Source of the DNA: CAYVQB01 sp964453985 | Lineage (GTDB): Bacteria > Babelota > Babeliae > Babelales > UASB340 | Length of the DNA stretch: 52,841 bases | Direction of reading: 5' to 3' | Assembly (NCBI GenBank): GCA_964453985.1 | Contig: CAYVQB010000004.1 | Coordinates: forward strand, 1 to 52,841 | Part shown: in pieces, positions 32,494 to 41,180 of the stretch | Layout: every line of letters starts with the position of its first letter | Position numbering within the stretch: the first letter of the stretch is position 1 | Made by a program: the position numbers and the translations under genes | Notes under the pieces: generated by a model | Seen by the model: the letters and a program-made list of their open reading frames with translations, nothing else | The model's database searches: none | What the model was told of the DNA's origin: nothing

Positions 32494-33750
32494 ATGAAAG
32501 GTTATCTAAAAAAAAGATTAGCTATTTTTGGTGTTATTTTTTTTCTATTATTTTTTAGTTTATCAAATATTTATTCTATGGCTGTTACAGAATTATCCTG
32601 TGATGAAAAAAGGGTAGTCATTGCTGTTGCTCGAAACTTTGGCAAAGAAAGTACAATGTCTTTAGCGAAAAGCAGGGGATTGCCAATGGATAAAGGTCAC
32701 AAGAATCTTTGTGTTAGTCTTTTTTATAATTATTTTGGGAATAATAGAGATGTTTTTTGGGGGCTTTCTGCCAAAGACAAAACTAGAAGAGTTACATTTA
32801 TTAGTAGGGCAGCTGATGGTGTAAGAGAGATTTTTGAAACAAATGGAGATCTTGGTTTGTCTATAACTGAAAAACCCGTTATAAGTAAATTAATTTCTAA
32901 GTATGTTCATAAGCTTGAAAAACCAGGCATTGCTTCTAGATTATGGAACGGTGTTTTTAGTAAAAAAGATAAAGGTGAAGCTTTCATTGATAATTTAACC
33001 GAAAGTATTACTAATGAGTTAATTAGTAATGCCAAGGGTTATGTTGATGTAAATAATATATCGCTAGAATCTTTGTATGATTGGTTGCAACAAAAAAACA
33101 ATAAAATTTTTCTTAAAAAGGCTATAAAATCTATTATAAGTGAAGATTGTTTAAAAGGTGTTCCTCTTGGACACTATCAAGATAAACCTGAGTTTGTAAC
33201 TTGTACTGAGTATATGAAAAGAACATGTAATGAGACTTTAGCCGGTTCTTTTAGTAACACTCTTTATACTAAATTATTCGGGTGTGTAGATTCTGCTGAT
33301 CCCGGAGTATACCATGTTGATTTAAAGGGTTTTTTAGAAACTAACCATGGACCAATAACTAGAAAAAGTAATGAAATTTATATAGAACAGCTTCAAGGGT
33401 TTCTTCATTCATTAAGCAAACGAGAAAAAATAGTTAAGTATGCTCCCCTTGCTATCTGGGCTACTTATGTTTTGTTAGTTTATTCTAGAAAATTTATTGT
33501 TGCCCCTTTAAAAGAAGGTAAATATGGCGATGCGTTGTTTTTCTTAAATGCCATGATGCCATGGGGACAGAAAAAGATGGTCTCATATACAGGTGGACTA
33601 GCAGCTTGTTGGGCCTGGGTAATGTCAAAAAAGAAATTTATTACAACAGTTAATGATGGGATAAAATCAGTATTGCCAAATCCAGTTTTAAGATGGGGTA
33701 CTTTAGCTGCTGGAACAGCAGCGGCTGCTTATTCTTTCTGGCGTTGTTAG
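32494..33750 (+). CDS. Exported protein with C-terminal membrane segments
   Basis: A 418-residue protein with an N-terminal signal segment (RLAIFGVIFFLLFFSLSNIY), a charged helical middle with several Cys (CTEYMKRTCNE) and a C-terminus with three hydrophobic stretches (YAPLAIWATYVLLVYS, SYTGGLAACWAWVMS and LRWGTLAAGTAAAAYSFW). GGAGG precedes the ATG. No family recognised. The neighbouring 29681 and 31507 genes are also exported, so this is a run of three envelope or secreted proteins on one strand. Confidence 0.7.
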   Translation: MKGYLKKRLAIFGVIFFLLFFSLSNIYSMAVTELSCDEKRVVIAVARNFGKESTMSLAKSRGLPMDKGHKNLCVSLFYNYFGNNRDVFWGLSAKDKTRRVTFISRAADGVREIFETNGDLGLSITEKPVISKLISKYVHKLEKPGIASRLWNGVFSKKDKGEAFIDNLTESITNELISNAKGYVDVNNISLESLYDWLQQKNNKIFLKKAIKSIISEDCLKGVPLGHYQDKPEFVTCTEYMKRTCNETLAGSFSNTLYTKLFGCVDSADPGVYHVDLKGFLETNHGPITRKSNEIYIEQLQGFLHSLSKREKIVKYAPLAIWATYVLLVYSRKFIVAPLKEGKYGDALFFLNAMMPWGQKKMVSYTGGLAACWAWVMSKKKFITTVNDGIKSVLPNPVLRWGTLAAGTAAAAYSFWRC

Positions 33751-33753
33751 CTT

Positions 33754-35028
33754 TTACTCCTGGCGTAAGACTTGTGCAATGTTGATCTTTTTAGTCCGTT
33801 GCGCAGGAATCCAAGTAGCAAAAAAACCAAGTAGCATGGTAACTACGAAAACGATAACAAAGATTTCAAGTTCCATTCTAGCTGGTAAATAAGAAATATA
33901 ATAAACATCTGGCAGCTGTATAAACGGATATCTCTCTAAACAGAATCCGATTGCAGCTGCCAAAAATAATCCACAAGATGTACCCCAAAAGGTGATCTTC
34001 AAACCAATTCTTAAAAATATCGATCTAATCTTTTTATTAGCAAGTCCCATTGACTGTAAAATTGCAATATCCCTACGTTTTTGTTGAATATACATAAAGA
34101 GCAAAGAGACCATTGTCATGCATGCAACGAGCGTAATTAACGCGAGAATAAAGAACATGACATATTTCTCTAGTTTTAATGATGAAACAAGAGCAGGGTA
34201 TAAATCTTTCCAAGAATTGACAGTGAGTAGTGGAAGCTTAGATCTAAGTTTTTCTAGTACGAGAGCCTCGTGATCCTGTTTCATAAAAGAGAACCTAGAT
34301 GTAGGGTCTTTTAGATTAATACAAATTTGGTCGATCCCTTCTTTTTCTTTAAAAAGATTCTGTAAAAGATCTATGTTACAAAAAGCAAAGTTGCTATCAT
34401 ATTCTTCCAAGCCTACCTTAAAAATGCCAGAGACTATGGCGTTCTTTTTCCTTAACATAATCTTATTCTGTGCCGTAGGTTCAGGTATAAGCAGCTCAAT
34501 AGAATCACCAACTTTAAGTCCGTACTGCTGTGCAGTTTTGTGACCAATAATTATTTTGTTATCTGTAAGCAAATTTGTTAGATGTTCAGTATAAGCTTGC
34601 GGGGTTTTTCCAGTAGATAATGGAAGGGTGATTTTCTGTGCAATATTTGTGACATCATTTTCTCTTTCTGGGTCTATACCTTTAAGAAAAAGAATAGTTT
34701 GGCTTTTGTTTTTGTTAATCAAAAGCTGTCTTATGCTATTGCCGCTAATACCCTTAATGTCATCACCAAATTCTTTTAGGATATAATCTTTTATTTCTTG
34801 GTATGCAAGTTTGTTGCCGGGACTGTAAATTAAAATTTGTGAGTTGATCCCTTGCATCTTTTCATGAATAGCTTTTTCAAAACCGTTTGTAATAATAAGT
34901 GTGAGCATCAATGAGAATGTGCCGATAAATATGCCAAGAAAACATATTTTTATCATTAACGATATGTTTCTATCTTTCTTTTTGAACTTAAGATATTTGT
35001 GCGCTAAAAAAGATGATATTCTTTTCAT
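33754..35028 (-). CDS. Lipoprotein-releasing ABC permease, LolC/LolE family
   Basis: Inner-membrane permease of the LolCDE system, which extracts mature lipoproteins for transfer to the outer membrane. The 424-residue product has the typical start (FLAHKYLKFKKKDRNISLMI), one N-terminal membrane helix, a large periplasmic domain, three C-terminal helices and the FtsX-fold motif RRDIAILQSMGLANKKI. Only one permease is seen and no lolD ATPase is adjacent, so it may form a homodimer (LolF-like). It is coupled to the upstream GGDEF gene by an ATGA overlap. Lipoproteins at 26602, 35809 and 49853 are potential cargo. Confidence 0.87.
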   Translation of the reverse strand: MKRISSFLAHKYLKFKKKDRNISLMIKICFLGIFIGTFSLMLTLIITNGFEKAIHEKMQGINSQILIYSPGNKLAYQEIKDYILKEFGDDIKGISGNSIRQLLINKNKSQTILFLKGIDPERENDVTNIAQKITLPLSTGKTPQAYTEHLTNLLTDNKIIIGHKTAQQYGLKVGDSIELLIPEPTAQNKIMLRKKNAIVSGIFKVGLEEYDSNFAFCNIDLLQNLFKEKEGIDQICINLKDPTSRFSFMKQDHEALVLEKLRSKLPLLTVNSWKDLYPALVSSLKLEKYVMFFILALITLVACMTMVSLLFMYIQQKRRDIAILQSMGLANKKIRSIFLRIGLKITFWGTSCGLFLAAAIGFCLERYPFIQLPDVYYISYLPARMELEIFVIVFVVTMLLGFFATWIPAQRTKKINIAQVLRQE

Positions 35029-35699
35029 GATTTTCTTCTTTCTTTTACAAAGTTACTCTTTATAACTCCCCCAGGCTTTGTTTTAGCATACGCTTTAAGC
35101 TCTGCTGCAATCTGGCTTACCATTGCAACACTGCTTAAAGGTTTTGTTGTATTGCTTATTATAGCAATCGATAATGTCATGATAGGATATTCTATTTTAT
35201 TATTTTTTCTATCTAGAGTTACAATCTTTTTGTTTTTTAGATCTTCAGGATTATAAAATTTGGGGATTTTTGCGTCAAATTCTGTACAGATATTTTGAGC
35301 TAAGCTTTCAGATCTCTCTGGGGTAGTGATTATTATAAAGTCGTCACCGCCAATATGCCCAACAAAATCAGGCTCTATTATATTATCTTTTAGAATTTGT
35401 GCTGTGAATTTAAGAACTTCGTCCCCCTTTATAAAACCATATTTGTCGTTATAAGCTTTAAAATTATCAAGATCGATATATAAAATAGCGGTGGGGTGTT
35501 TTAAGCGATCTTCTATAGTTTTTATTATAGTCAGGTTGCCTGCAAGATTTGTTAGGGGGTTGAGATCCCGTTCACTTAATATTTTTTTTAGAGTCTTGAT
35601 GTCTATAAGGATAGATGACATTTCAGGATTATTTTTTATATGTTCTATTATTTCAATTTTATTTTGTAGCCTGGTTGCAATTAAAATTTTGTGTTTCAT
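35025..35699 (-). CDS. GGDEF-domain protein (diguanylate cyclase-like)
   Basis: A 224-residue cytoplasmic protein with a short N-terminal region and a GGDEF domain (YIDLDNFKAYNDKYGFIKGD, then HIGGDDF at about residues 115-121). The signature reads GGDDF: the catalytic Glu is replaced by Asp. The usual inhibitory RxxD site is absent, IEPD being in its place. Activity as a cyclase is therefore uncertain; it could bind nucleotide instead. ATG 35699 is preferred over TTG 35726. It is coupled to the Lol permease and divergent from a lipoprotein gene. Confidence 0.8.
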   Translation of the reverse strand: MKHKILIATRLQNKIEIIEHIKNNPEMSSILIDIKTLKKILSERDLNPLTNLAGNLTIIKTIEDRLKHPTAILYIDLDNFKAYNDKYGFIKGDEVLKFTAQILKDNIIEPDFVGHIGGDDFIIITTPERSESLAQNICTEFDAKIPKFYNPEDLKNKKIVTLDRKNNKIEYPIMTLSIAIISNTTKPLSSVAMVSQIAAELKAYAKTKPGGVIKSNFVKERRKS

Positions 35700-35727
35700 T
35701 GCGTTCTTTCTTTTTAATTTTATCAAC

Positions 35728-35766
35728 TTTGGATAAAGTATAAAAACTAGTATACTAGTTTTTATA
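35728..35766. promoter_or_regulatory. Perfect 28-bp palindrome with overlapping divergent promoters
   Basis: Bases 35739-35766 are an exact palindrome without spacer; the centre is CTAGTATACTAG with AAAAA and TTTTT flanks. It contains a -10-like TATACT on each strand (35751-35756 on +, 35754-35749 on -). The + box has TTTGGA 17 bases upstream and the - box has CTCACA at the same distance. It lies between the divergent GGDEF and lipoprotein genes and could be an operator for a dimeric regulator. Confidence 0.6.
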
Positions 35767-35808
35767 GAAAGTGTGAGTGGCGCTAACCCTACTTTAGGAG
35801 TAGATAGG

Positions 35809-36507
35809 ATGCTTAATAGAAAATTAACGCTTAGTTATTTAGTCTTGGTTTCTTTGTTGGTAGTATTACCTTCTTGTGTTAAATACTATGATTTCTCTAA
35901 AGAAGAATTCCCTCAAGGTAAAGAACTTGATGATCATAAAAAAGCAGTTGCAGAAAATATGAAGCGAGTTGCTGTTTATGATCAGTTTCATACTGATGCT
36001 ATCTTTGATGCATTATGGCTTTCAGATCCTGTTAGAAAAGCTTATGTAGATATAAACTTCCAAAAGAGAGGGAAGGATGAACAGGCAAAGCAGGCATTGC
36101 TTGCAAGACAGCTTGAAGAGAATAAGCATTGGATAACTTTTTATGTTCTGGCTGATGTTCGACACAAAACGCATGTTTCTTTAACCGACAAAAATTCTTA
36201 TTGGTCTTTATTCTTAAAACTTTCTGACGGCCAGAAGGTAATGCCGATTAGTGTTAAAGAAGTAGACTTAGAACCTGAATATCAAGCATTATTTAGTTAT
36301 AGGTTTAATGGATTCAAACGATCTTATGCTGTAAGGTTCCCAACTTCAGATCTCTCTGGTAAGCAATATTTGAATGAGGATAATAAGTTTGAATTAGTAT
36401 TTAGTTCACCAAAAAGAGAGAGTTTTGCTACATGGCAAGATGAAGAGAACGATACTTCCGCTAAAAAAGAGAAAGTATTAAAGGATGAAGATTACTATTG
36501 GCTCTGA
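35809..36507 (+). CDS. Lipoprotein of unknown function
   Basis: A 232-residue lipoprotein. The signal peptide ends in a lipobox (LVVLPSCVKYY). The mature domain has mixed alpha/beta character, with FYVLADVRHKTHVSLTDKN, YWSLFLKLSDGQKVMPISVK and FSYRFNGFKRSYAVRFPTS. ATG 35809 is chosen because GGAG lies before it; the frame to 35773 adds a non-signal extension. The 3' end overlaps rpiB by 23 bases. No family was recognised. Confidence 0.75.
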   Translation: MLNRKLTLSYLVLVSLLVVLPSCVKYYDFSKEEFPQGKELDDHKKAVAENMKRVAVYDQFHTDAIFDALWLSDPVRKAYVDINFQKRGKDEQAKQALLARQLEENKHWITFYVLADVRHKTHVSLTDKNSYWSLFLKLSDGQKVMPISVKEVDLEPEYQALFSYRFNGFKRSYAVRFPTSDLSGKQYLNEDNKFELVFSSPKRESFATWQDEENDTSAKKEKVLKDEDYYWL

Positions 36508-36904
36508 TCATAGAGGCTATGATTTAAAAACTAAAATTATACAGAAGTTTCAGGACATTGAGTTTCTTGATGTTGGTACAAACTCTAAAGGGCGTGTTGA
36601 CTATCCTGTTTATGCGGATAAAGTTTGCCAGAATATTTTACAAAAAGAAGCTGAACTTGGAATCTTAATCTGTGGCTCCGGTGTTGGTGTGAGCATTGCT
36701 GCTAATAGATTCAAAAAGATATATGCAGGTCTTTGTTGGAATTCTGAAGTTGCACAGTCTGCAAGAGAGCATGACAATATTAATGTTTTAGTTTTGCCTG
36801 CAGACTTTGTAGATTCTGAAAATGCTTTTTCTATAATACAAACTTGGCTTGATGCTAAATTTAAAGGCGGAGTTTATCAAGATCGTCTTAATATGATTGA
36901 TTAG
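36485..36904 (+). CDS. rpiB: Ribose-5-phosphate isomerase B
   Basis: Interconverts ribose-5-phosphate and ribulose-5-phosphate in the pentose phosphate pathway. The 139-residue product has the family order GSDHRGYDLK near the start, RVDYPVYADKV, and the active-site loop LGILICGSGVGVSIAANRF with Cys63. The start overlaps the upstream lipoprotein gene by 23 bases, with AAAGG very close to the ATG, so coupled translation is likely. Confidence 0.93.
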   Translation: MKITIGSDHRGYDLKTKIIQKFQDIEFLDVGTNSKGRVDYPVYADKVCQNILQKEAELGILICGSGVGVSIAANRFKKIYAGLCWNSEVAQSAREHDNINVLVLPADFVDSENAFSIIQTWLDAKFKGGVYQDRLNMID

Positions 36905-37821
36905 CTAGAAGTGGTTGTTATTGTAGATTCTTCTTTTTGCTCGGTGCTACTGGAACTCCCTTGCTCCTGTTTTCTTCGTTTATATTGTTTTATGTAGCGT
37001 TGTATTTTTGGTGTAATGACCCTTATTGCTTTATAAAATTCTGCGGCCTCTTTTTGTGACTCCATTACATTTTGTGTGAATCTTTTTTCTTCTGGCGTTA
37101 GCGTATCCATGTTGCCAAGCTGTATGATTTTTCCATTGTTTGCAAGGTAGTTTGAGAAAAGCTCTGCGTGACGTAGGGGATCTCTTGTGATTAAGATTAT
37201 TCCGGCAGTGTCTTTAATTCCCATGCTATTAATTCCAGAAATACTTATCGGTTCGTTTTTTTTCAGGGCGACTGCTGCCTTCGTGCGTGAGTGAAAATAT
37301 TCTCCCTTTTCAAGTGTTGAGGCTAAGGGGGCTAGTGGTGCTATAAAAAATAGATTATTACATTGGTGTTGGAAGTAAGCTTTTTTGTCGATAAAAATAC
37401 TGTATCCTGAAGCTCGATTGGAGATTGTTCCCTGCTCATTCTTTGTTCTTAAGCCCGTTAAAAAATAATAGGTGCAGGCTGAATAATCTGCTAAAGAACC
37501 GCTAAAGAGTGAATTATTAAAGGAGATAGAGTATGGGGTATTTTTTTTATCTGCGTAGGCTTTCTCAAGAGTCCTTTCTATACTGCCAGTTATGTAGTTA
37601 GACTCAATTTCTTTTTGTCGTAAAGTAGTTCCGGCTAATTGTTTTTTTGGAGGCTCTCTGCCAATACCCACCTGGAATTCTTCGAATGAAGTTCCTCGTA
37701 AAAGTAGTGCTTTGTTTAGGTATCGTGCCTCGTATTCTAAGTGCATAATTTTCGGAAGAATTTGATAATCATTTAATTCTTTTTTAAGTTCTTGAATAAG
37801 TTTTTCAATGCTTTCTAACAT
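36901..37821 (-). CDS. Hypothetical protein, possible ADP-ribosyltransferase-like fold
   Basis: A 306-residue protein without a signal peptide. An N-terminal helix is followed by ALLLRGTSFEEF, then YSISFNNSLFSGSL, GYSIFIDKKAYF and LASTLEKGEYFHSRT, ending in a basic segment and a Ser/Thr/Glu-rich tail. The order of an Arg in a first strand (LLRG), a Ser-rich S-x-S strand and an E-x-x-E-like strand recalls the R-S-E class of ADP-ribosyltransferases, but this is a pattern impression only. No good ribosome-binding site is visible. The gene overlaps the rpiB 3' end by four bases, convergently. Confidence 0.6.
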   Translation of the reverse strand: MLESIEKLIQELKKELNDYQILPKIMHLEYEARYLNKALLLRGTSFEEFQVGIGREPPKKQLAGTTLRQKEIESNYITGSIERTLEKAYADKKNTPYSISFNNSLFSGSLADYSACTYYFLTGLRTKNEQGTISNRASGYSIFIDKKAYFQHQCNNLFFIAPLAPLASTLEKGEYFHSRTKAAVALKKNEPISISGINSMGIKDTAGIILITRDPLRHAELFSNYLANNGKIIQLGNMDTLTPEEKRFTQNVMESQKEAAEFYKAIRVITPKIQRYIKQYKRRKQEQGSSSSTEQKEESTITTTSS

Positions 37822-37913
37822 TGGATTTCTGCTTTTTGGTATTCGTTCGTTGTAAACTGCGCTTTTTTGGATATTTAAGGCGATAATGGTTTGAATTAAA
37901 GAGTTTGCAAGTG

Positions 37914-38615
37914 TTATATATATATATATTGTTGTTTGATCATTTCTGATATTTGGAATGAATCAAGATTCTTTTTTAAATCGGGGTAATTGTCAAACAA
38001 ATATTTTGCGAGATTATTGTTAATAGTAAGGAATATGAAGTTTGGCTCACTAAAAAAAAGGCTATTAACTCTTTTGTAGATATTATAAACTTTTTCGCGT
38101 ATTTGATTGCTTTTTACTTCTTGACTGAGTGTGCTTTCAATATTAATCCTTCCTGTGTAGTTATAAAAAGCGAGCGCTTTTTGTTTGATTATTTTTTGGA
38201 GAGCATCGCTTGTAGTTATTTCTTCTTTTAGAGCTTGTGGAATACTGAATAGTTCATATAAGGCTGTTGGAATAAAGATTACGCGAAAATGATCGAGTTC
38301 GCCGTTATTTGCCGTTCGGAGCTTGTTTTCTATGAATCTTTCTTCAGCGTATGGAAGATTGGGGCTTAGTAACTCATCTTGTTCTTTTTGGGTCAATTGC
38401 GACATAATACACATTGGCCACTGGTATTTAAGTAATATATCAGAGATTATTTTACCACTTCGGGCTACGTCTTCATTATCTAAAGGGGCGAGTTGTGCAG
38501 GGCCGTTTGGTTCGGAACTTTCTATTTTTTTAACAATTAATAACTCCGGACGTGCTGTGAAGTTTATTGTACATAGAGTTATTGTTATTAATACTAATCG
38601 AGCCAACGTTTTCAT
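37914..38615 (-). CDS. Secreted hypothetical protein
   Basis: A 233-residue exported protein with signal peptide (KTLARLVLITITLCTINFTA). The mature part mixes helices and strands (EDVARSGKIISDILLKYQWP, FRVIFIPTALYELFSIP). ATG 38615 is supported by GAGGGGG upstream. The 3' end falls in a (TA)7 repeat (37915-37928) that encodes the final YIYI and includes the stop codon, so a change in repeat number would alter the C-terminus. Function unknown. Confidence 0.68.
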   Translation of the reverse strand: MKTLARLVLITITLCTINFTARPELLIVKKIESSEPNGPAQLAPLDNEDVARSGKIISDILLKYQWPMCIMSQLTQKEQDELLSPNLPYAEERFIENKLRTANNGELDHFRVIFIPTALYELFSIPQALKEEITTSDALQKIIKQKALAFYNYTGRINIESTLSQEVKSNQIREKVYNIYKRVNSLFFSEPNFIFLTINNNLAKYLFDNYPDLKKNLDSFQISEMIKQQYIYI

Positions 38616-38750
38616 AGAATTCCCCCTCAAATATTATTGACAGCTTTTATATATCGTTATTATATTGATTTATCGTCTATAAAGGCAATAAATCAGGAAA
38701 TTCTTTATCTGATTAAAACTTATTCCCGAAAGTTCTATTGGGTTTGTTGG

Positions 38751-38965
38751 ATGAAAAAATTGATTTTATGTTTATTCGCGGTTTGTTTTTTTGCTTTTTT
38801 TAATGTGGGCGCAATGGAGAGAGAGCAAAGACTTTATTTGCAGGATTACTATTTAAAGTTACAGAAATAGTATTTCAAAAACTATTAGAAGAAGGGCAAG
38901 ATTTATTCGGGGATTTAGTTGAAATTGTGAAAACCAAGGGTTGGTGCTGTTGTCCTCATAAATAA
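38751..38965 (+). pseudogene. Small secreted peptide gene with a frameshift
   Basis: The frame from ATG 38751 encodes a good signal peptide (KKLILCLFAVCFFAFFNVGA) but stops after 39 residues at 38870. Another frame carries an amphipathic peptide (VTEIVFQKLLEEGQDLFGDL) ending in GWCCCPHK and TAA at 38963-38965. Removing one GA from the (GA)4 tract at 38817-38824 joins the two into a 70-residue secreted peptide. This could be a real mutation, a slippage switch or a sequencing error. A weak GGG lies upstream of the ATG. Confidence 0.5.
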
Positions 38966-38994
38966 TATTAAATAATTTTTCGGGAAATGGTACT

Positions 38995-40056
38995 CTAAAT
39001 TACTTCGTTAACACGCTTAGCGTTCAAGTTTAAAATAAAATTATTTTTGTCGTTATATTTTTCTGTAAACTTTATAATCAATGGCACATAGACTAAAACA
39101 GGATCAGGATGTATAGGAAAAGTTCTTCTATACAAAAAATTGCCAGGTTCACCCGCAAACCAGAGCTCTGTATGTAATGGCTTTTTAACTCCAACCCTAA
39201 TCTCTATTTGTTTTACTTTATCAGGAACAGTAAATCCAGTCTTAGGGTCAGGCTTAAATGTTCTATGAGAAATAGAATCTTTTGTTGATATTATGTCAGC
39301 TATCTGGACCACATCACCGGTTGAATAAATATTATATAAATTCTTAAATATTGGAGAGTTGATTAAAACTTTGGTCTCACTTTGAACTGGTGTGCCCAAA
39401 AGTACAAGCTCTTCTATTTCAAGATTTTGTTTAAACTCTTCTTCAGCTTTTGCCAGATTCAAACAAACATTGCCTCCATGGCTGTGGGCAATAAGTTTTA
39501 CTCTAATCTTTTTATTGCCAAGTTCTTTTTCTAGAACAGCTTTTTCTTTTATAATTTTTTTATATAACTTTTTAGCCCACAAAAGTCTATTCTTTTGTTC
39601 TAGCTTTCCTGTCCACCCGAACGTGTAAAAAGATTGAGAATCTTTATTATAAGTCTTTTTATTGGTGAGTTTATCTATATTTCTGTAAGAGCTTATTATT
39701 TTCTTAGTTGTTTTAAGGTATACGTTATCTTGAGGATCTTCTTTTTCATCTATTTTAACTAATCCAAGTTTATTTATAGGTTGATATCTATGAAAGCCCT
39801 CAAGTCTAAGATTATTTAGATATTTTTCATCAAAGCTAAACTTTTTGTTTTTAGGATCAGATTTGTTCCCTTTTAGTGTTTTGCCAATTGCTAAAAAAGA
39901 TGGTATTGGCAAAATTGTACCATGTGGCAAGATTATTATATCGTGATATCCCACACATTTTTGTTTCTCCAGGTCTCTTGTTCTCCCTAAAGAAAAAAGA
40001 AGCATGCTTAGGCTAATTGTTAGGTTAATTATCTTATTTTTGTAAGTTTTCTTCAT
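38995..40056 (-). CDS. Exported alpha/beta hydrolase (lipase-like)
   Basis: A 353-residue exported protein with a signal segment (KIINLTISLSMLLFSLG) and an alpha/beta-hydrolase core. The nucleophile elbow is LIAHSHGGNVCLNLA at about residue 190, followed by VLLGTPVQSE, a likely acidic residue in YSTGDVVQIAD, and a late His (HTELWF). The G-x-S-x-G motif has Ala in the first place (AHSHG), as seen in some lipases. Lipase or esterase activity toward envelope or host lipids is plausible. No clear ribosome-binding site. Confidence 0.72.
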   Translation of the reverse strand: MKKTYKNKIINLTISLSMLLFSLGRTRDLEKQKCVGYHDIIILPHGTILPIPSFLAIGKTLKGNKSDPKNKKFSFDEKYLNNLRLEGFHRYQPINKLGLVKIDEKEDPQDNVYLKTTKKIISSYRNIDKLTNKKTYNKDSQSFYTFGWTGKLEQKNRLLWAKKLYKKIIKEKAVLEKELGNKKIRVKLIAHSHGGNVCLNLAKAEEEFKQNLEIEELVLLGTPVQSETKVLINSPIFKNLYNIYSTGDVVQIADIISTKDSISHRTFKPDPKTGFTVPDKVKQIEIRVGVKKPLHTELWFAGEPGNFLYRRTFPIHPDPVLVYVPLIIKFTEKYNDKNNFILNLNAKRVNEVI

Positions 40057-40205
40057 ATTTTTATGATAACAGGTTTTCCATCTTTTTCGAGGGGGTAAAA
40101 ACCTTGGTTTTTAAGTTTTTTTGTTACTTTTAAGTAGAATATTTACAATTTGCACATATAACGTACAATTATATGTATTAATTAGTGGTTTTAATAGGAG
40201 GTTAT

Positions 40206-41180
40206 ATGAGCAAAATAAGTAAGAAAGTTTTTTCTTTTATAGGTTTATTTCTTTTCTTGTTAATCAGGGATGTAGGCGCCATGACTTATAGGCAGTCTAT
40301 TAATCCAATGTCTTTGAAAGGCGTAAAGTTATACTTGAATGAAGATTTTTGTCCTAACAATGATCCTTTACGTCCGGTTCTAGTATGTTGCAATACTGGT
40401 CTTTGTCCTTTGGGTTCATGTTCTTCAGAAGGCATGGCAAGAAGACAATTTCTGGTTGATCAAATAAAAAACGATTTTGTATTAAATCCTGAAAGTTTTC
40501 TTATTTTTGATCCTTGTGATAATTCTGTAAAATTAGAATATATTGCTTTTGCTTGTGGTGGGCTTTTGCAAGATTCTAATATTCTAAATGCTCTTATTGA
40601 GCAGATCAAACAAATATACCCTGGCAAACAAATAAAACTAAAATTTGTTTTAATTGATAGTAGCAATCTATATAGATCGTATAAATTCAAAAGCCAGGGA
40701 CTTTTGCGGGACTTTACTCCTATAATTGCAAAAAGAATAAACGGTGATTTTATAGAACAATTTTTTGGTTGGTTTAGTAGCTTTCAGGATATTAAAACAG
40801 ATCTTTTTGTTTACGCTAGCGCCAGAGATTATATTCATGACTGCAAAATTTTGCCCGATCATAAAGGTAATTTATTAGTTTGTGCGGACTTTAGGTTAGA
40901 AAGAAGCTTGATTCAAGAAGGATTAAAAGATGGGGCATATATTTATGAGTTGGGTAAATATAGAGAAGATGATATCGATAGTTTTGGTTGTAAGCATTAT
41001 ACGCCCGTTGAAGGGTGCTTAATAGACATGGTGGCTCTAATTACGGCAAGAGTTTGTTATAAAGAGAAAAATATAATTCTTGATGGGTTAAGGGTTTTTG
41101 ATTTTCAATCAAATCAATGGTGCCACTCTTCAGTTTATGCCTTTGAGCACTTGGATTTAATAGGAGATAGATATGAATAA
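40206..41180 (+). CDS. Secreted protein of an unrecognised paralogous pair, copy 1
   Basis: A 324-residue exported protein with signal peptide ending DVGAM. A Cys-rich N-terminal part (CCNTGLCPLGSC) is followed by an alpha/beta region with RRQFLVDQIKNDF, LEYIAFACGGLLQDSNIL, IKLKFVLIDSS, FFGWFSSFQDI and NLLVCADFRLE. The order of strands and the small-residue loop ACGGLLQD suggest a Rossmann-like fold, which is inference. AGGAGG precedes ATG 40206. The second copy follows with an 8-base overlap. Confidence 0.75.
   Translation: MSKISKKVFSFIGLFLFLLIRDVGAMTYRQSINPMSLKGVKLYLNEDFCPNNDPLRPVLVCCNTGLCPLGSCSSEGMARRQFLVDQIKNDFVLNPESFLIFDPCDNSVKLEYIAFACGGLLQDSNILNALIEQIKQIYPGKQIKLKFVLIDSSNLYRSYKFKSQGLLRDFTPIIAKRINGDFIEQFFGWFSSFQDIKTDLFVYASARDYIHDCKILPDHKGNLLVCADFRLERSLIQEGLKDGAYIYELGKYREDDIDSFGCKHYTPVEGCLIDMVALITARVCYKEKNIILDGLRVFDFQSNQWCHSSVYAFEHLDLIGDRYE

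Noticed and set aside
38817..38824. Established phase variation at (GA)4
   Set aside because: Four units are short for frequent slippage; reported only as a possible frameshift.
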